This document shows positions 7,086 through 14,601 of a stretch of 21,516 bases of DNA, piece by piece. The notes under the pieces were generated by a model. The model was not told where the DNA came from, made no database searches, and saw only the letters and a list, made by a program, of their open reading frames with translations. Source of the DNA: a virus; IMG/VR virus record IMGVR_UViG_3300020220_000390, positions 1-21,516 of that record. The stretch is one strand, 5' to 3'. Within the stretch, counting starts at the first letter, position 1. Each line of letters begins with the position of its first letter. Both the position numbers and the translations under genes were made by a program.

Positions 7086-8815
7086 ATATTTGTATTAACT
7101 GGTTCAAATGCGACCTCTCCATCATCAGCTATAGCAAAGTTAACTTCTTCCAACCGACCAGTTTTGTGGTTGTAGTACAAAGCAGTAGCAATACCAGACC
7201 TACCTGTTAGCCTGTTCTTTAGAACTCTAACTAAGGTAGTATTAGCTGTCCGTTCATCTGGGTTTTGTCTATCTCTTTCAAGACCAACAACTGTGTTTGG
7301 TACTGAGGATAATGCACCAGATCCGCGAAGATCTTGTAGTGTAACTCTGTGACCTTCTTCATATGCCTTATCTGTTTTCTTTAGTTGTGATACTATATCA
7401 ATATGAACACCTGTTCTAACTGCAATAGATCTCAACTCTTTCATAAGGGTATCTATAATGATACGCTCAGAACCACCACCCTCAACATCTTTATCTCCAA
7501 CACCCATTAGACCAGCAGCTGCTGCTGTTATGTGGTCTAGTACAATAACATCTACCTTCAGAGATGTAGCCATAAACTCCATTCTAGCTAATAGATTTGC
7601 CATTGCATTGTTACCTAGGTGGTCATAGATAAACAGATTAGTTTGACACAGTTTGTGTCTGGCTGCTTGGTACTCATCATCACTAAGATCATCAAAGATA
7701 GAGACACTGATTTTTGATCGTCCCATCTTAACTTGTAAAGCATTCATCATACGTGAAGCTCTAATGGCTCGTACTGGTTTGTTTAACAATAGTGATATAA
7801 GATCATCCATTGTTTCTTGAGGGGATTCTTCAAGCATAATACAACCAACACTACGACCATCCACAAGATGATTAATAATTAACTCTCTTAGAATAGTTGA
7901 CTTACCTGAGCCAGTACCACTAGCCCATAAGGTAATCTCACCACTACGCTGACCAATAAGAAACTCACTTAGTTTGTCATATGGAAATGGATACACCCGA
8001 ACATCTTCAATATTTTGGGTGTCATTTGCTATCTTTGATACATGTAAAATTTCATCTGGTGAATATGCTTGGGCTTCCCACAAGGCATTCACAAGAGATT
8101 TAGACTGAGAGTTTATAAGACACTCATTAGCATCCTTGTATGGAAGCTTTGCAATCTTACACTTACCAGCTGGTAGAATATCAGCAACTTCTTTAGCAGC
8201 ATTTTGTCCTGCGTCATCCATATCAAAGCACAGAATAACTTCTGCATAGCTGTTAACAAACTCTAGATTTTCTTTGATAGACTTTAGTGCTGATGCAGCA
8301 CCATTAGGAACAGACACAACAGCCCAAGTACCACCTAAGACTTGGTTGACTGTAAGACAATCAATCTCACCTTCGGTAATAATCAACCGTTTGCCACCAG
8401 TAGTTTTCCATAGATGTTGACCAAACAATTCAACATTCTTAGCTGAACCTTTCCAAGCAAATTGCTTATCAGGTCCACGCAAGTGTTGACCTACCAGTGT
8501 TCCATCTTTGTAATAGTTTGCAATTTGTACCATCTTACCATTGATCTTAGCGACTTGGTAGTTGTACAATCTACACACCTTCTCGTTTATTTGACGATCA
8601 GATAACTCTTGACTAAAGTCAAAAGAACCCTGTATTGGAACAAAGTCTTTTACAACAACTTGTTCTTCTGTTTTCACATACTCTCCTTTGTAATAACCAC
8701 AACTAAAACAATAGACATGATCTGAATAGACAGCCAAGTTATCATTTGAGTTGTCACGACCTTCTTGCTTACACTTAGGGCAAGCTTCTTTTGTAATATA
8801 CACCGATTCAGACAT
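7082..8815 (-). CDS. Bifunctional DNA primase-helicase (T7 gp4-like)
   Basis: Unwinds DNA and makes primers at the replication fork. Domains in order over 577 aa: a four-cysteine zinc ribbon (C12, C15, C36, C39), a TOPRIM primase core with ITEGEID (E148) and CFDMDDAG (D198, D200), and a RecA/DnaB-type helicase with Walker A ASGTGSGKST (K305), catalytic LEES near 328-331 and Walker B VDVIVLDH (D427). Length and order match T7 gp4 (566 aa). The start ATG 8815 has a near-perfect AAGGAGG site. It follows the methyltransferase-like gene by 18 nt and overlaps the polymerase gene by 4 nt. Confidence 0.97.
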   Translation of the reverse strand: MSESVYITKEACPKCKQEGRDNSNDNLAVYSDHVYCFSCGYYKGEYVKTEEQVVVKDFVPIQGSFDFSQELSDRQINEKVCRLYNYQVAKINGKMVQIANYYKDGTLVGQHLRGPDKQFAWKGSAKNVELFGQHLWKTTGGKRLIITEGEIDCLTVNQVLGGTWAVVSVPNGAASALKSIKENLEFVNSYAEVILCFDMDDAGQNAAKEVADILPAGKCKIAKLPYKDANECLINSQSKSLVNALWEAQAYSPDEILHVSKIANDTQNIEDVRVYPFPYDKLSEFLIGQRSGEITLWASGTGSGKSTILRELIINHLVDGRSVGCIMLEESPQETMDDLISLLLNKPVRAIRASRMMNALQVKMGRSKISVSIFDDLSDDEYQAARHKLCQTNLFIYDHLGNNAMANLLARMEFMATSLKVDVIVLDHITAAAAGLMGVGDKDVEGGGSERIIIDTLMKELRSIAVRTGVHIDIVSQLKKTDKAYEEGHRVTLQDLRGSGALSSVPNTVVGLERDRQNPDERTANTTLVRVLKNRLTGRSGIATALYYNHKTGRLEEVNFAIADDGEVAFEPVNTNI

Positions 8816-8833
8816 ATACCTCCTTTCAAACTT

Positions 8834-9445
8834 TTATTTAATTAAAGACCCCCACTGTTTAGCCATTGCTTTTGCAATTCCAATAAAGGTTTTAGATCTT
8901 AAGGCAGACCGTTCTTTTGGTGGTAATTTAAAGGCATCGGCATACCATTTGGGCTGAGATTTACCACTTGCAAATTTAACTTGTTCTCCTTTATCAACTA
9001 TGTTTGTTGGAATAAGTAAAGGCAAACCCTTTAACCAGAGACAGGTTTTTTTAGAAAATGATTCACCATATTGAAATGGTTGGATAATTTGATCTGGTTT
9101 TCTCCAAACTGAACTCATAATACCAACAGGATTTTCTATAGCTATACGGGAATGTTTTGCATTAGCAAACAGCATAAAGAAATCTATACCTTTTTGTTGT
9201 CTTCCGTCTTTTCTTTTTTGAGCAAACCATTTGGAACCACTGACTGCAAGATGTGTACAGGGTGGGAATGCAATGATCATATCCCACTCTTGTTGAAGTA
9301 GTGGACAAACATCACCTTGTATATGCCATTCGGGGTGACCCCCAGAACACGGTTCTATATCACAAGAATAAGCTTCAATACCTAATTCTCGCATTTCTTT
9401 TGTTACAGCCTGCGATTCTTCACAAGCAATTAGAACTCTCGACAT
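8834..9445 (-). CDS. C5-cytosine-methyltransferase-like protein without a target-recognition domain
   Basis: The 203-aa protein has a SAM-binding start (VLIACEESQAV), an acidic second strand (CDIEP), QGDV, and the motif IV-like IAFPPCTHLAVSG with C63, then IAIENPVG (ENP replaces the usual ENV) and a C-terminal IAKAMAKQWG like motif X. These are marks of the C5-methyltransferase fold. Classical Dcm enzymes are over 300 aa and place a recognition domain before the last motifs; there is little room for one here. It may modify phage DNA to evade restriction, or act on another substrate. The start has GGAG 8 nt upstream. In T7 the slot between genes 3 and 4 holds lysozyme (3.5), which is absent here. 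Confidence 0.75.
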   Translation of the reverse strand: MSRVLIACEESQAVTKEMRELGIEAYSCDIEPCSGGHPEWHIQGDVCPLLQQEWDMIIAFPPCTHLAVSGSKWFAQKRKDGRQQKGIDFFMLFANAKHSRIAIENPVGIMSSVWRKPDQIIQPFQYGESFSKKTCLWLKGLPLLIPTNIVDKGEQVKFASGKSQPKWYADAFKLPPKERSALRSKTFIGIAKAMAKQWGSLIK

Positions 9446-9467
9446 TTAATAATCTCCTAATAAAGTA

Positions 9468-9495
9468 GGGGCATGGGTTGTTACACCCACACCCC
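9468..9495 (-). terminator. Intergenic stem-loop, possible weak terminator, overlapping copy 3 of the promoter-like element
   Basis: On the minus strand GGGGTGTGGGT pairs with ACCCATGCCCC through 11 pairs (two G-U) around a six-base loop. On the plus strand those two wobbles would be C/A mismatches, so the structure belongs to minus-strand RNA. It is followed by TACTTTATT, a poor U-run, and then the ribosome binding site of the next gene. It may slow transcription, mark a processing site, or act as an RNA stabiliser. The loop side also contains TGGGTGTAA, shared with the element at 3797, so a promoter role is possible. Confidence 0.5.
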
Positions 9496-9506
9496 ATACT
9501 TCAGCC

Positions 9507-9899
9507 TCAACAGTTTACTTGTAATATAAAGTAACCCTCAGAATTTTTTTCTGCCCATTGTTTGGTAACATACAGAGAGATAATTTGTGTATCATCTTCC
9601 CATAGTTTACCATTCATGGTGTCTAAGATAGCTTTGGCAAAGTTATCAATATCTGGGCGTGGGTATTCCTTATCTGTTTTCTTAGGTCTTTTAACATGCA
9701 ACTCTATAGATACAGCTAAGGTATTGGTGAGAGGTTTAAACCCACTTCCAATGGTATTCCACACCTTTTCAGCAGCTTCTTCACGGAACTTTTTGTAAGA
9801 TCCTACATAAAAAGCACCCCACCTACTAACCCTGGGTCTAGAAGCAGCCACAGGATTGATATTGAATTGCCAACTTAAGGTCTTAGAAGGGGAGGTCAC
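9507..9899 (-). CDS. rusA: RusA-family Holliday junction resolvase
   Basis: Cleaves four-way DNA junctions formed during phage recombination and before packaging. The 130-aa protein begins with FNINPVAASRPRVSRWG and has the family signature RPDIDNFAKAILDTMNGKLWEDDTQI, in which the aspartates bind metal and the lysine assists catalysis. Length is typical. The only sensible start is GTG 9899, with AGGA upstream; there is no in-frame ATG before the core. It overlaps the SSB stop by 17 nt. In T7 the equivalent slot holds endonuclease I, an unrelated junction resolvase, so this is a functional replacement. Confidence 0.9.
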   Translation of the reverse strand: MTSPSKTLSWQFNINPVAASRPRVSRWGAFYVGSYKKFREEAAEKVWNTIGSGFKPLTNTLAVSIELHVKRPKKTDKEYPRPDIDNFAKAILDTMNGKLWEDDTQIISLYVTKQWAEKNSEGYFILQVNC

Positions 9900-10416
9900 T
9901 GTCTTCCTGATCCTCTGGTTCTGTTACATCGCGTGTTGGTACACCCGAACGAACAAAACCACCCTCAACAGGAGTGAAACTGTTGTCCTTAGTAACAGAG
10001 TTCTTCTCAATAACCTGAATACCATTCAGATAGATTGATAAAGAATTATCTCTAGTTAGAACCATCGGTGCCAACTTGAGACGAACTTTGTCACCACCAA
10101 ACGGAACTGTGTCCGTAGCTTGTCCCAAAGAATCAACACAAGGGAACATGCCAGCATCCACATGAACCTTAGATTTTGCTTTAAATGTTGTAACACCGTC
10201 TGCCTCCCGTAACCCATTTAGTTTCTTTGCTCCACTGTTCTTAAGAACAGTATCCAAAACTTTCTTAAACTCAGTATCAACAACAACAGTAATGTTGTGG
10301 TTAGCACTGCCTTCTCCGAAAGCAACATCTGGCTTCAGTAGATTACTCCACTTGGTTTCCAATGTTGGTGTGATAAATTGAGGAATTCTTTTAGTCTTCT
10401 TGTTTGTTGTTGCCAT
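9883..10416 (-). CDS. Single-stranded DNA-binding protein, T7 gp2.5-like
   Basis: Coats single-stranded DNA and recruits the replication proteins. The 177-aa product has a beta-rich middle and ends with the acidic tail EPEDQEDSDLPF with a final phenylalanine, the hallmark by which gp2.5-type and bacterial SSBs contact polymerase and helicase. The N-terminus MATTNKKTKRIPQFITPTLE and the TKWSNLLKPDVAFGEGS stretch fit phage SSB-like proteins. I chose ATG 10416 over an in-frame ATG or other start farther upstream because the latter would extend through most of the preceding gene. The ribosome binding site is weak (AGAAAG), consistent with coupling to that gene. The order SSB, resolvase, primase-helicase, polymerase repeats that of T7. 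Confidence 0.85.
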   Translation of the reverse strand: MATTNKKTKRIPQFITPTLETKWSNLLKPDVAFGEGSANHNITVVVDTEFKKVLDTVLKNSGAKKLNGLREADGVTTFKAKSKVHVDAGMFPCVDSLGQATDTVPFGGDKVRLKLAPMVLTRDNSLSIYLNGIQVIEKNSVTKDNSFTPVEGGFVRSGVPTRDVTEPEDQEDSDLPF

Positions 10417-10606
10417 TAGTAGAACTTTCTTCTGTATTGTTAGTTTGCGAGATGCGCTTGATAGATGCAACTTGTGCATTGATATCAACCACAATTGAAC
10501 TTAGAACAGCAGCCATGTTTAAAAGATACTGGCATACACTGTCGCTACGAATAGCAGGAACATTTCCTGTAGTAGCTTCTTCAGTTTGAGTTTCCGTAAC
10601 TGTCAT
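10391..10606 (-). CDS. Small unassigned protein, 71 aa
   Basis: ATG 10606 directly follows the stop of the 28-codon gene and has a strong AAAGGAGG site. The product is rich in Thr, Asn, Gln and Glu at both ends and has a central segment, SVCQYLLNMAAVLSSIVVDINAQ (given as residues about 23-45), that looks like an amphipathic or weakly hydrophobic helix. It overlaps the SSB gene by 26 nt and may drive its translation. I do not recognise the family. Confidence 0.75.
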   Translation of the reverse strand: MTVTETQTEEATTGNVPAIRSDSVCQYLLNMAAVLSSIVVDINAQVASIKRISQTNNTEESSTNGNNKQED

Positions 10607-10693
10607 TTAATATCCTCCTTTCTTTGTCATCATAGCTTTGCGAACTGGTTTCTTTGACTTAACCGTTTTCTTAACTGGCTTCTTTGACTTCAT
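10607..10693 (-). CDS. Very small lysine-rich protein, 28 aa
   Basis: ATG 10693 has AAGGAT upstream and the frame ends in a TAA touching the next ATG. The product has 11 lysines, one arginine and no acidic residue. It consists of two copies of KSKKPV(K/R)K followed by MMTKKGGY; the DNA shows the matching 30-nt tandem repeat. Its last codons (AAAGGAGGA) serve as the ribosome binding site of the downstream gene, so it could be a leader cistron, or a nucleic-acid-binding peptide. Translation is likely from the ribosome binding site and packing, but function is unknown. Confidence 0.6.
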   Translation of the reverse strand: MKSKKPVKKTVKSKKPVRKAMMTKKGGY

Positions 10694-10764
10694 TAGTCAT
10701 CCTTGTAGTTGGTTCTGTTTGCTGTAGTCTATACGATTAGACTGACAACGAGCAAACAAGAACA

Positions 10765-10782
10765 TCTTCTTTAGCCCCAACT
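10765..10782 (-). promoter_or_regulatory. Candidate phage promoter, copy 4 of a repeated intergenic element
   Basis: AGTTGGGGCTAAAGAAGA begins just after the stop of the 114-aa gene, in the largest gap between protein genes of this half (10694-10782). It matches the SP6 promoter segment AGGTGACACTATAGAAGA at 13 of 18 positions and differs from the 2898 copy at two. RNA starting here would have a leader of roughly 75 nt before the lysine-rich gene, then the 71-aa gene, SSB and RusA. The rest of the gap shows nothing else I can name. Confidence 0.45.
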
Positions 10783-11127
10783 TTAATGCAGCGTTTCCAT
10801 ACTGATAATCATGCGTTTTGGTATCTTATTTATTTGAGCAGTTTCACTAGGTCCTATAGTATTAGTAACAGCTACTTGCTCATTATCAGAAAATAAAACA
10901 AAACCAATTGTTATCATATGCGGCAAGGGTTCTCTAGCAGCAGTTCTAGATTCATCTTTTTCAAGCCACTCAGCACCACCTACTGTATAGGCATCTACCC
11001 ACAGTATCTTAACTATCTTTGGTATTTTGTATGACAATACCACATCTTTAAGAAAAGTTTCTTTCTTAGTTATTTCTTTGACTAAGGGTACTTTCTTTAT
11101 TAAGGGTTGTGCTTTGTTCTTTTTCAT
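10783..11127 (-). CDS. Unassigned phage protein, 114 aa
   Basis: ATG 11127 has GAGGA 8-9 nt upstream. The N-terminal 40 residues are lysine-rich; the remainder alternates short hydrophobic strands (VKILWVDAYTVGGAEWL, MITIGFVLFSDNEQVAV, TAQINKIPKRMIISMETL). This looks like a small beta-barrel or sandwich with the shape of hypothetical proteins common in T7-like phages. No catalytic motif is seen. Its start lies inside the end of the 58-aa gene. Confidence 0.75.
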   Translation of the reverse strand: MKKNKAQPLIKKVPLVKEITKKETFLKDVVLSYKIPKIVKILWVDAYTVGGAEWLEKDESRTAAREPLPHMITIGFVLFSDNEQVAVTNTIGPSETAQINKIPKRMIISMETLH

Positions 11128-11242
11128 TTAGTTTTTCCTCTAGTTTTTTAACAACAGAAACTGCGTCCATTAAAAGAACGAAGGGTGTAGCACCGTTGTT
11201 ATAGTAAGCTAAATCCTTTAGTTCGTCAATGTATATACTCAT
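11066..11242 (-). CDS. Small unassigned protein with a coiled-coil segment, 58 aa
   Basis: The frame starts with ATG 11242 in an ATGA overlap with the phosphoesterase stop and ends within the next gene, overlapping it by 62 nt. The product, MSIYIDELKDLAYYNNGATP at its start, continues with a charged helix VVKKLEEKLNEKEQ that could be a coiled coil and a polar tail. The stop-start overlap argues for coupled translation, since no other gene would explain the 110 nt between the phosphoesterase and the next gene. Family unknown. Confidence 0.6.
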   Translation of the reverse strand: MSIYIDELKDLAYYNNGATPFVLLMDAVSVVKKLEEKLNEKEQSTTLNKESTLSQRNN

Positions 11243-11901
11243 AGATCCATTACCTCTAGATAGGGAAACTTACCATCAATAACAACACCACAAGAAACCA
11301 CAGGCTTCTTAAGATGGTATTTACCATAGGAGAAACCAATGTGGTTGTGGTCAATACCTGAACCAACATCCATCCCAAAGTATCTTGTATTAGGACCAAC
11401 CAACCAATTAATACCAGCGATACTGTGGTGGTGACCCATGACACAAGACATAGCACGTGCTTTTACCTGATTAAAACTAGGATACAAACCAGAACTACCA
11501 GTGCCGTGAGTGTAATACACCCCGTCAATAATAAAACTGTAATTCCAAGTCCAAGTTTTTGTTTTGTAAACTTCATTGTATTCCTTTAGATAAAGAGAAG
11601 GAATTCCTAAGTCTGCACATAATCTTACGACTCTTTCATCGTGGTTGCCAATACAAACAGACATTCGGGGAAATTGTTTATACCATTTTTCAATATCTTT
11701 GATTGCTTTGTTGTACTCTCCAAGCGCACTATCAGATTCTGGATGCTTCTTGTGAAACGATACTGTATGGTGATCAACTAAGTCACCTATGTGTACAACT
11801 CTATTACATTTGTATTTTCTGTAAATACTTTTAACAAAGTCAAAGTACTTTGAATGACACGCAGGAAAATGTGTGTCTCCAACAACTAAAACATTACTCA
11901 T
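11239..11901 (-). CDS. Calcineurin-like metallophosphoesterase
   Basis: Two-metal phosphoesterase. The five metal-binding blocks are present in order in 220 aa: GDTHF (D9, H11), HIGDLVDHHT (D40, H44), IGNHDER (N86, H87), YTHGTG (H132) and MGHHHS (H157-H159). Substrates in this family include nucleic acid ends, cyclic nucleotides and phosphoproteins; none can be picked here, but a place between the RNA polymerase and SSB genes favours nucleic acid or nucleotide. The start ATG 11901 overlaps the previous gene by 8 nt and has AAGGAT 8-9 nt upstream. It ends in an ATGA overlap with the next small gene. Confidence 0.85.
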   Translation of the reverse strand: MSNVLVVGDTHFPACHSKYFDFVKSIYRKYKCNRVVHIGDLVDHHTVSFHKKHPESDSALGEYNKAIKDIEKWYKQFPRMSVCIGNHDERVVRLCADLGIPSLYLKEYNEVYKTKTWTWNYSFIIDGVYYTHGTGSSGLYPSFNQVKARAMSCVMGHHHSIAGINWLVGPNTRYFGMDVGSGIDHNHIGFSYGKYHLKKPVVSCGVVIDGKFPYLEVMDL

Positions 11902-12136
11902 TTATTTCATCCTTTTCTAAAAATATATGAACGTGATAATTTTTTGGATCTCCCATATCTTTTACAGTAAACATCTTGTTTAGATTTGAAATTACTATGT
12001 TACTTAATTTTGATGAGGGAACTACAATTTGCATAATCTTTTTCTTTGCTTTGGTTTTACTTAGTTCATAGAATCTTTCCATTACTGCTTCCATATCTCC
12101 TTCTGATCTAACCATATATACTTTTTTGTTATTCAT
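11894..12136 (-). CDS. Unassigned protein, 80 aa
   Basis: Begins in an ATGA overlap with the RNA polymerase stop, which implies coupled translation. The product is lysine-rich in the first half (ELSKTKAKKKIMQIVVPSSK) and ends with a strand-like YHVHIFLEKDEINE. It may be a small alpha/beta protein. No family is recognised. Being the first gene after the RNA polymerase in a tightly packed series supports it being real. Confidence 0.75.
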   Translation of the reverse strand: MNNKKVYMVRSEGDMEAVMERFYELSKTKAKKKIMQIVVPSSKLSNIVISNLNKMFTVKDMGDPKNYHVHIFLEKDEINE

Positions 12137-14601
12137 TGGAATAAATACTCCGCATTAAGTGTTTCTGTTATATCATACTGACCCTGAGATGGCAGTTCAG
12201 GTAGTGGTACATTAAGAATTTTCTCTAATTGAATCTTAAGGTTCTCAAGTAAAGGTTGTTTGTGCATAAGACAGAACTCTTCCTTTGTATACTCTCGCAT
12301 CATAGGAACACAGGGAGCATGACATCCATAACTATCATGAACCATACTAAGAGAGTCTATGCCTGATAACAACATCCTTCTAATTGTACACCACATATGA
12401 CTAGCGTCTAATGAGTGAATATAATTGGGGGAAATAGCAAGATTAACTTGCTTAGGATCTATAGTATTCTTATCGGGATATCCAAAGTATAGCTCCTTCA
12501 TGTTAAACAACTTGGTTACCGATCTTCTTGTAACAAGCTCGTAATACTGGTGAACAACATTAAAACCACATGGTGTTGTCCACTCTAGGTTTTTATTTAG
12601 TTCACTAGCAATATCTGATACCGCTTTTAACCACACTTTACCCTTGTTGGGTTCTACCAAGGTTCCTTTCAGAGCCTTGTCTATAAAGGTAGCCAGTTCC
12701 ATAACAGCACCAGCAATCTTATCTTTAGATACCCAATCAAGATGTCCTTCAGATCTACAATATCTACGAATACCAAACAAGGTAACACCATAGGGATCAG
12801 TCATAACCGCTCTCTTAACTACACTACGGTTAATGTTGTTATCCCAGTGGTCCAAGAATTGTTTAGCCCAAAGACCAGACTTAGTATCATTATCTTTATC
12901 TTGTTGCATTAAATCTGTAATTAAGTTTGCTACATATTGATACAAGTCTTGAGGTTTGTCTGCTTTGACTAGGTTAACCATATTAGCTAACTCTTCAGTC
13001 TTCATTAGTGCTGCCCAATGTTGGACACCATTACAACTACCATCCATTTGTACAGGTAGTTGAGTAAGACCGTCTGTCCTACACAGTTCAAATATTGCAG
13101 CCAACCTTTGGAACGAAGGATTCTTTTTCTTTTTATCAGACATCCATAGACCAAGGGTTGCATAAGGATCTTTGTTTATTTCCTTAAACATACCCATGTT
13201 ATCGTCGATCCACTTGACACGATCAGAGAAACTTTCCTTGTCTTTATCAAACAGATTAGCAAGGTGTACCTTGAGCCAATACAACCCACTCGGTGTTTGT
13301 TTCTCTGTGTTTGCAAAGTGAATTAAGCCGCGATCAAAGTCAGAACTTTGGGGACTGAGTAGATCACATGCTGCATTGGCTCTGCCCCTAAAGTCACAAG
13401 TGTACAACTGATAGAAGAACTTATACTTAATCATATCCTTGGCAAGCTTCAGTCTTACCAACATACGACCTCTTGCTCTCTCTTCTTTGTACCAGTTGCT
13501 ATAGGCTTCTTGCTTATGGGCGCACCATTTAGCCTGATCTTCTTTAGCCCCATCTTTCGGGTAGGGTTCTGGGTAGTCGAATGCGGAAAACTCATAGGCT
13601 GGTAGGTTGCAAGCTCTAGTGTTGTTTCTAAACAGATTATTCATTACTGTGTAGACCTGTTCATTTATGCTCCACTCAGTATGCATCATTCCATTCAGAC
13701 CCTCTACCACCATTTCACTTGGAGTAGAACCATGTTGAACTACAGTTTCATCCCACATTACATCCTTGAACCTTTGCACTACAGGTTTTCGCACATAAGG
13801 TAATAGGTTTCCACCCGAAGATGTTGTAGTGTGTGGTACTGGCGGAACCAACATAGGTCTATACAATAGAGCAGCATAAGAGATAACATCTGTATGTCTT
13901 TTGTGCAGCTCTTGTAGAATTTCATTGGTAAACGATACCACAACTCTATCACACCACCGTTTACCAGTGTTCTTTCTTATGTTAAATATGTTTATAACAT
14001 TAGACTTTTCTACAATCCTGAGCATGTGGTGTCCAAAGTCTTCTCTGTTCTTTCGTGAGAACGAAGACTTGTTAAGACCGCCCATCTTAGCAACAAATGC
14101 TTTACATCTTTTAGGTGACCAGTTTTTCTGGTAGTGAGATTGTTTAAGCCAGTCTTCTCTAAAGAAACTTTTGGTTTGTTGATATCCAATAATATCAATA
14201 ACCATTTCACTGATAGCGTGCGCTATGTGTTGGGCTGTTGGCAAACTAATATTGTGTTCATTAGTTTTCCTGTCCCACAGACTAGCATTAAACCATTCTA
14301 TGATAAGACATCTAACAGTTATGTCTGCCATCTTACCAGCACCAACACCAAACAAAGGCAATACCCAGCTTGGTGTCTTTGTATTCTTGGCTGAGTAGTC
14401 TATCCATTCTTGGAATAAAGGTGTCAAGTTTATAACACATGTATCCAACAAGGATTGTTCTGGCTTACCCTCATCGGGAGCCACATCATACTCTTGCCAA
14501 TACTTACGCTCCGAAAGAATGATCATATCTTCTTCAGCAATAGCCTGAAGATTCATTCTTTTCTCTTGATCTTCTTTAGATAATCTTGTCCATTGTTTCA
14601 T
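12133..14601 (-). CDS. T7-type single-subunit DNA-directed RNA polymerase
   Basis: Transcribes the middle and late phage genes from phage promoters. The 822-aa protein has the core motifs of T7 gp1 (883 aa): TCDFRGR, motif A MDGSCNGVQH (D520), motif B VVKRAVMTDPYG (K596, Y604, equal to T7 K631 and Y639), YIHSLDASHM and motif C MVHDSYG (D756, T7 D812). The promoter-recognition loop region (FNVVHQYYELVTRR onwards) differs from T7, so a different promoter sequence is expected. The C-terminus ends in YLFQ rather than the FAFA foot of T7. The start is ATG 14601, which has AAAGGA upstream and overlaps the thyX stop as ATGA; the in-frame extension to 14637 lies in thyX. Confidence 0.97.
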   Translation of the reverse strand: MKQWTRLSKEDQEKRMNLQAIAEEDMIILSERKYWQEYDVAPDEGKPEQSLLDTCVINLTPLFQEWIDYSAKNTKTPSWVLPLFGVGAGKMADITVRCLIIEWFNASLWDRKTNEHNISLPTAQHIAHAISEMVIDIIGYQQTKSFFREDWLKQSHYQKNWSPKRCKAFVAKMGGLNKSSFSRKNREDFGHHMLRIVEKSNVINIFNIRKNTGKRWCDRVVVSFTNEILQELHKRHTDVISYAALLYRPMLVPPVPHTTTSSGGNLLPYVRKPVVQRFKDVMWDETVVQHGSTPSEMVVEGLNGMMHTEWSINEQVYTVMNNLFRNNTRACNLPAYEFSAFDYPEPYPKDGAKEDQAKWCAHKQEAYSNWYKEERARGRMLVRLKLAKDMIKYKFFYQLYTCDFRGRANAACDLLSPQSSDFDRGLIHFANTEKQTPSGLYWLKVHLANLFDKDKESFSDRVKWIDDNMGMFKEINKDPYATLGLWMSDKKKKNPSFQRLAAIFELCRTDGLTQLPVQMDGSCNGVQHWAALMKTEELANMVNLVKADKPQDLYQYVANLITDLMQQDKDNDTKSGLWAKQFLDHWDNNINRSVVKRAVMTDPYGVTLFGIRRYCRSEGHLDWVSKDKIAGAVMELATFIDKALKGTLVEPNKGKVWLKAVSDIASELNKNLEWTTPCGFNVVHQYYELVTRRSVTKLFNMKELYFGYPDKNTIDPKQVNLAISPNYIHSLDASHMWCTIRRMLLSGIDSLSMVHDSYGCHAPCVPMMREYTKEEFCLMHKQPLLENLKIQLEKILNVPLPELPSQGQYDITETLNAEYLFQ

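Noticed and set aside
11256-11456. Minus-strand frame of 66 codons within the phosphoesterase gene
   Set aside because: Its apparent hydrophobic protein is a frame-shifted reading of the conserved GHHHS region.
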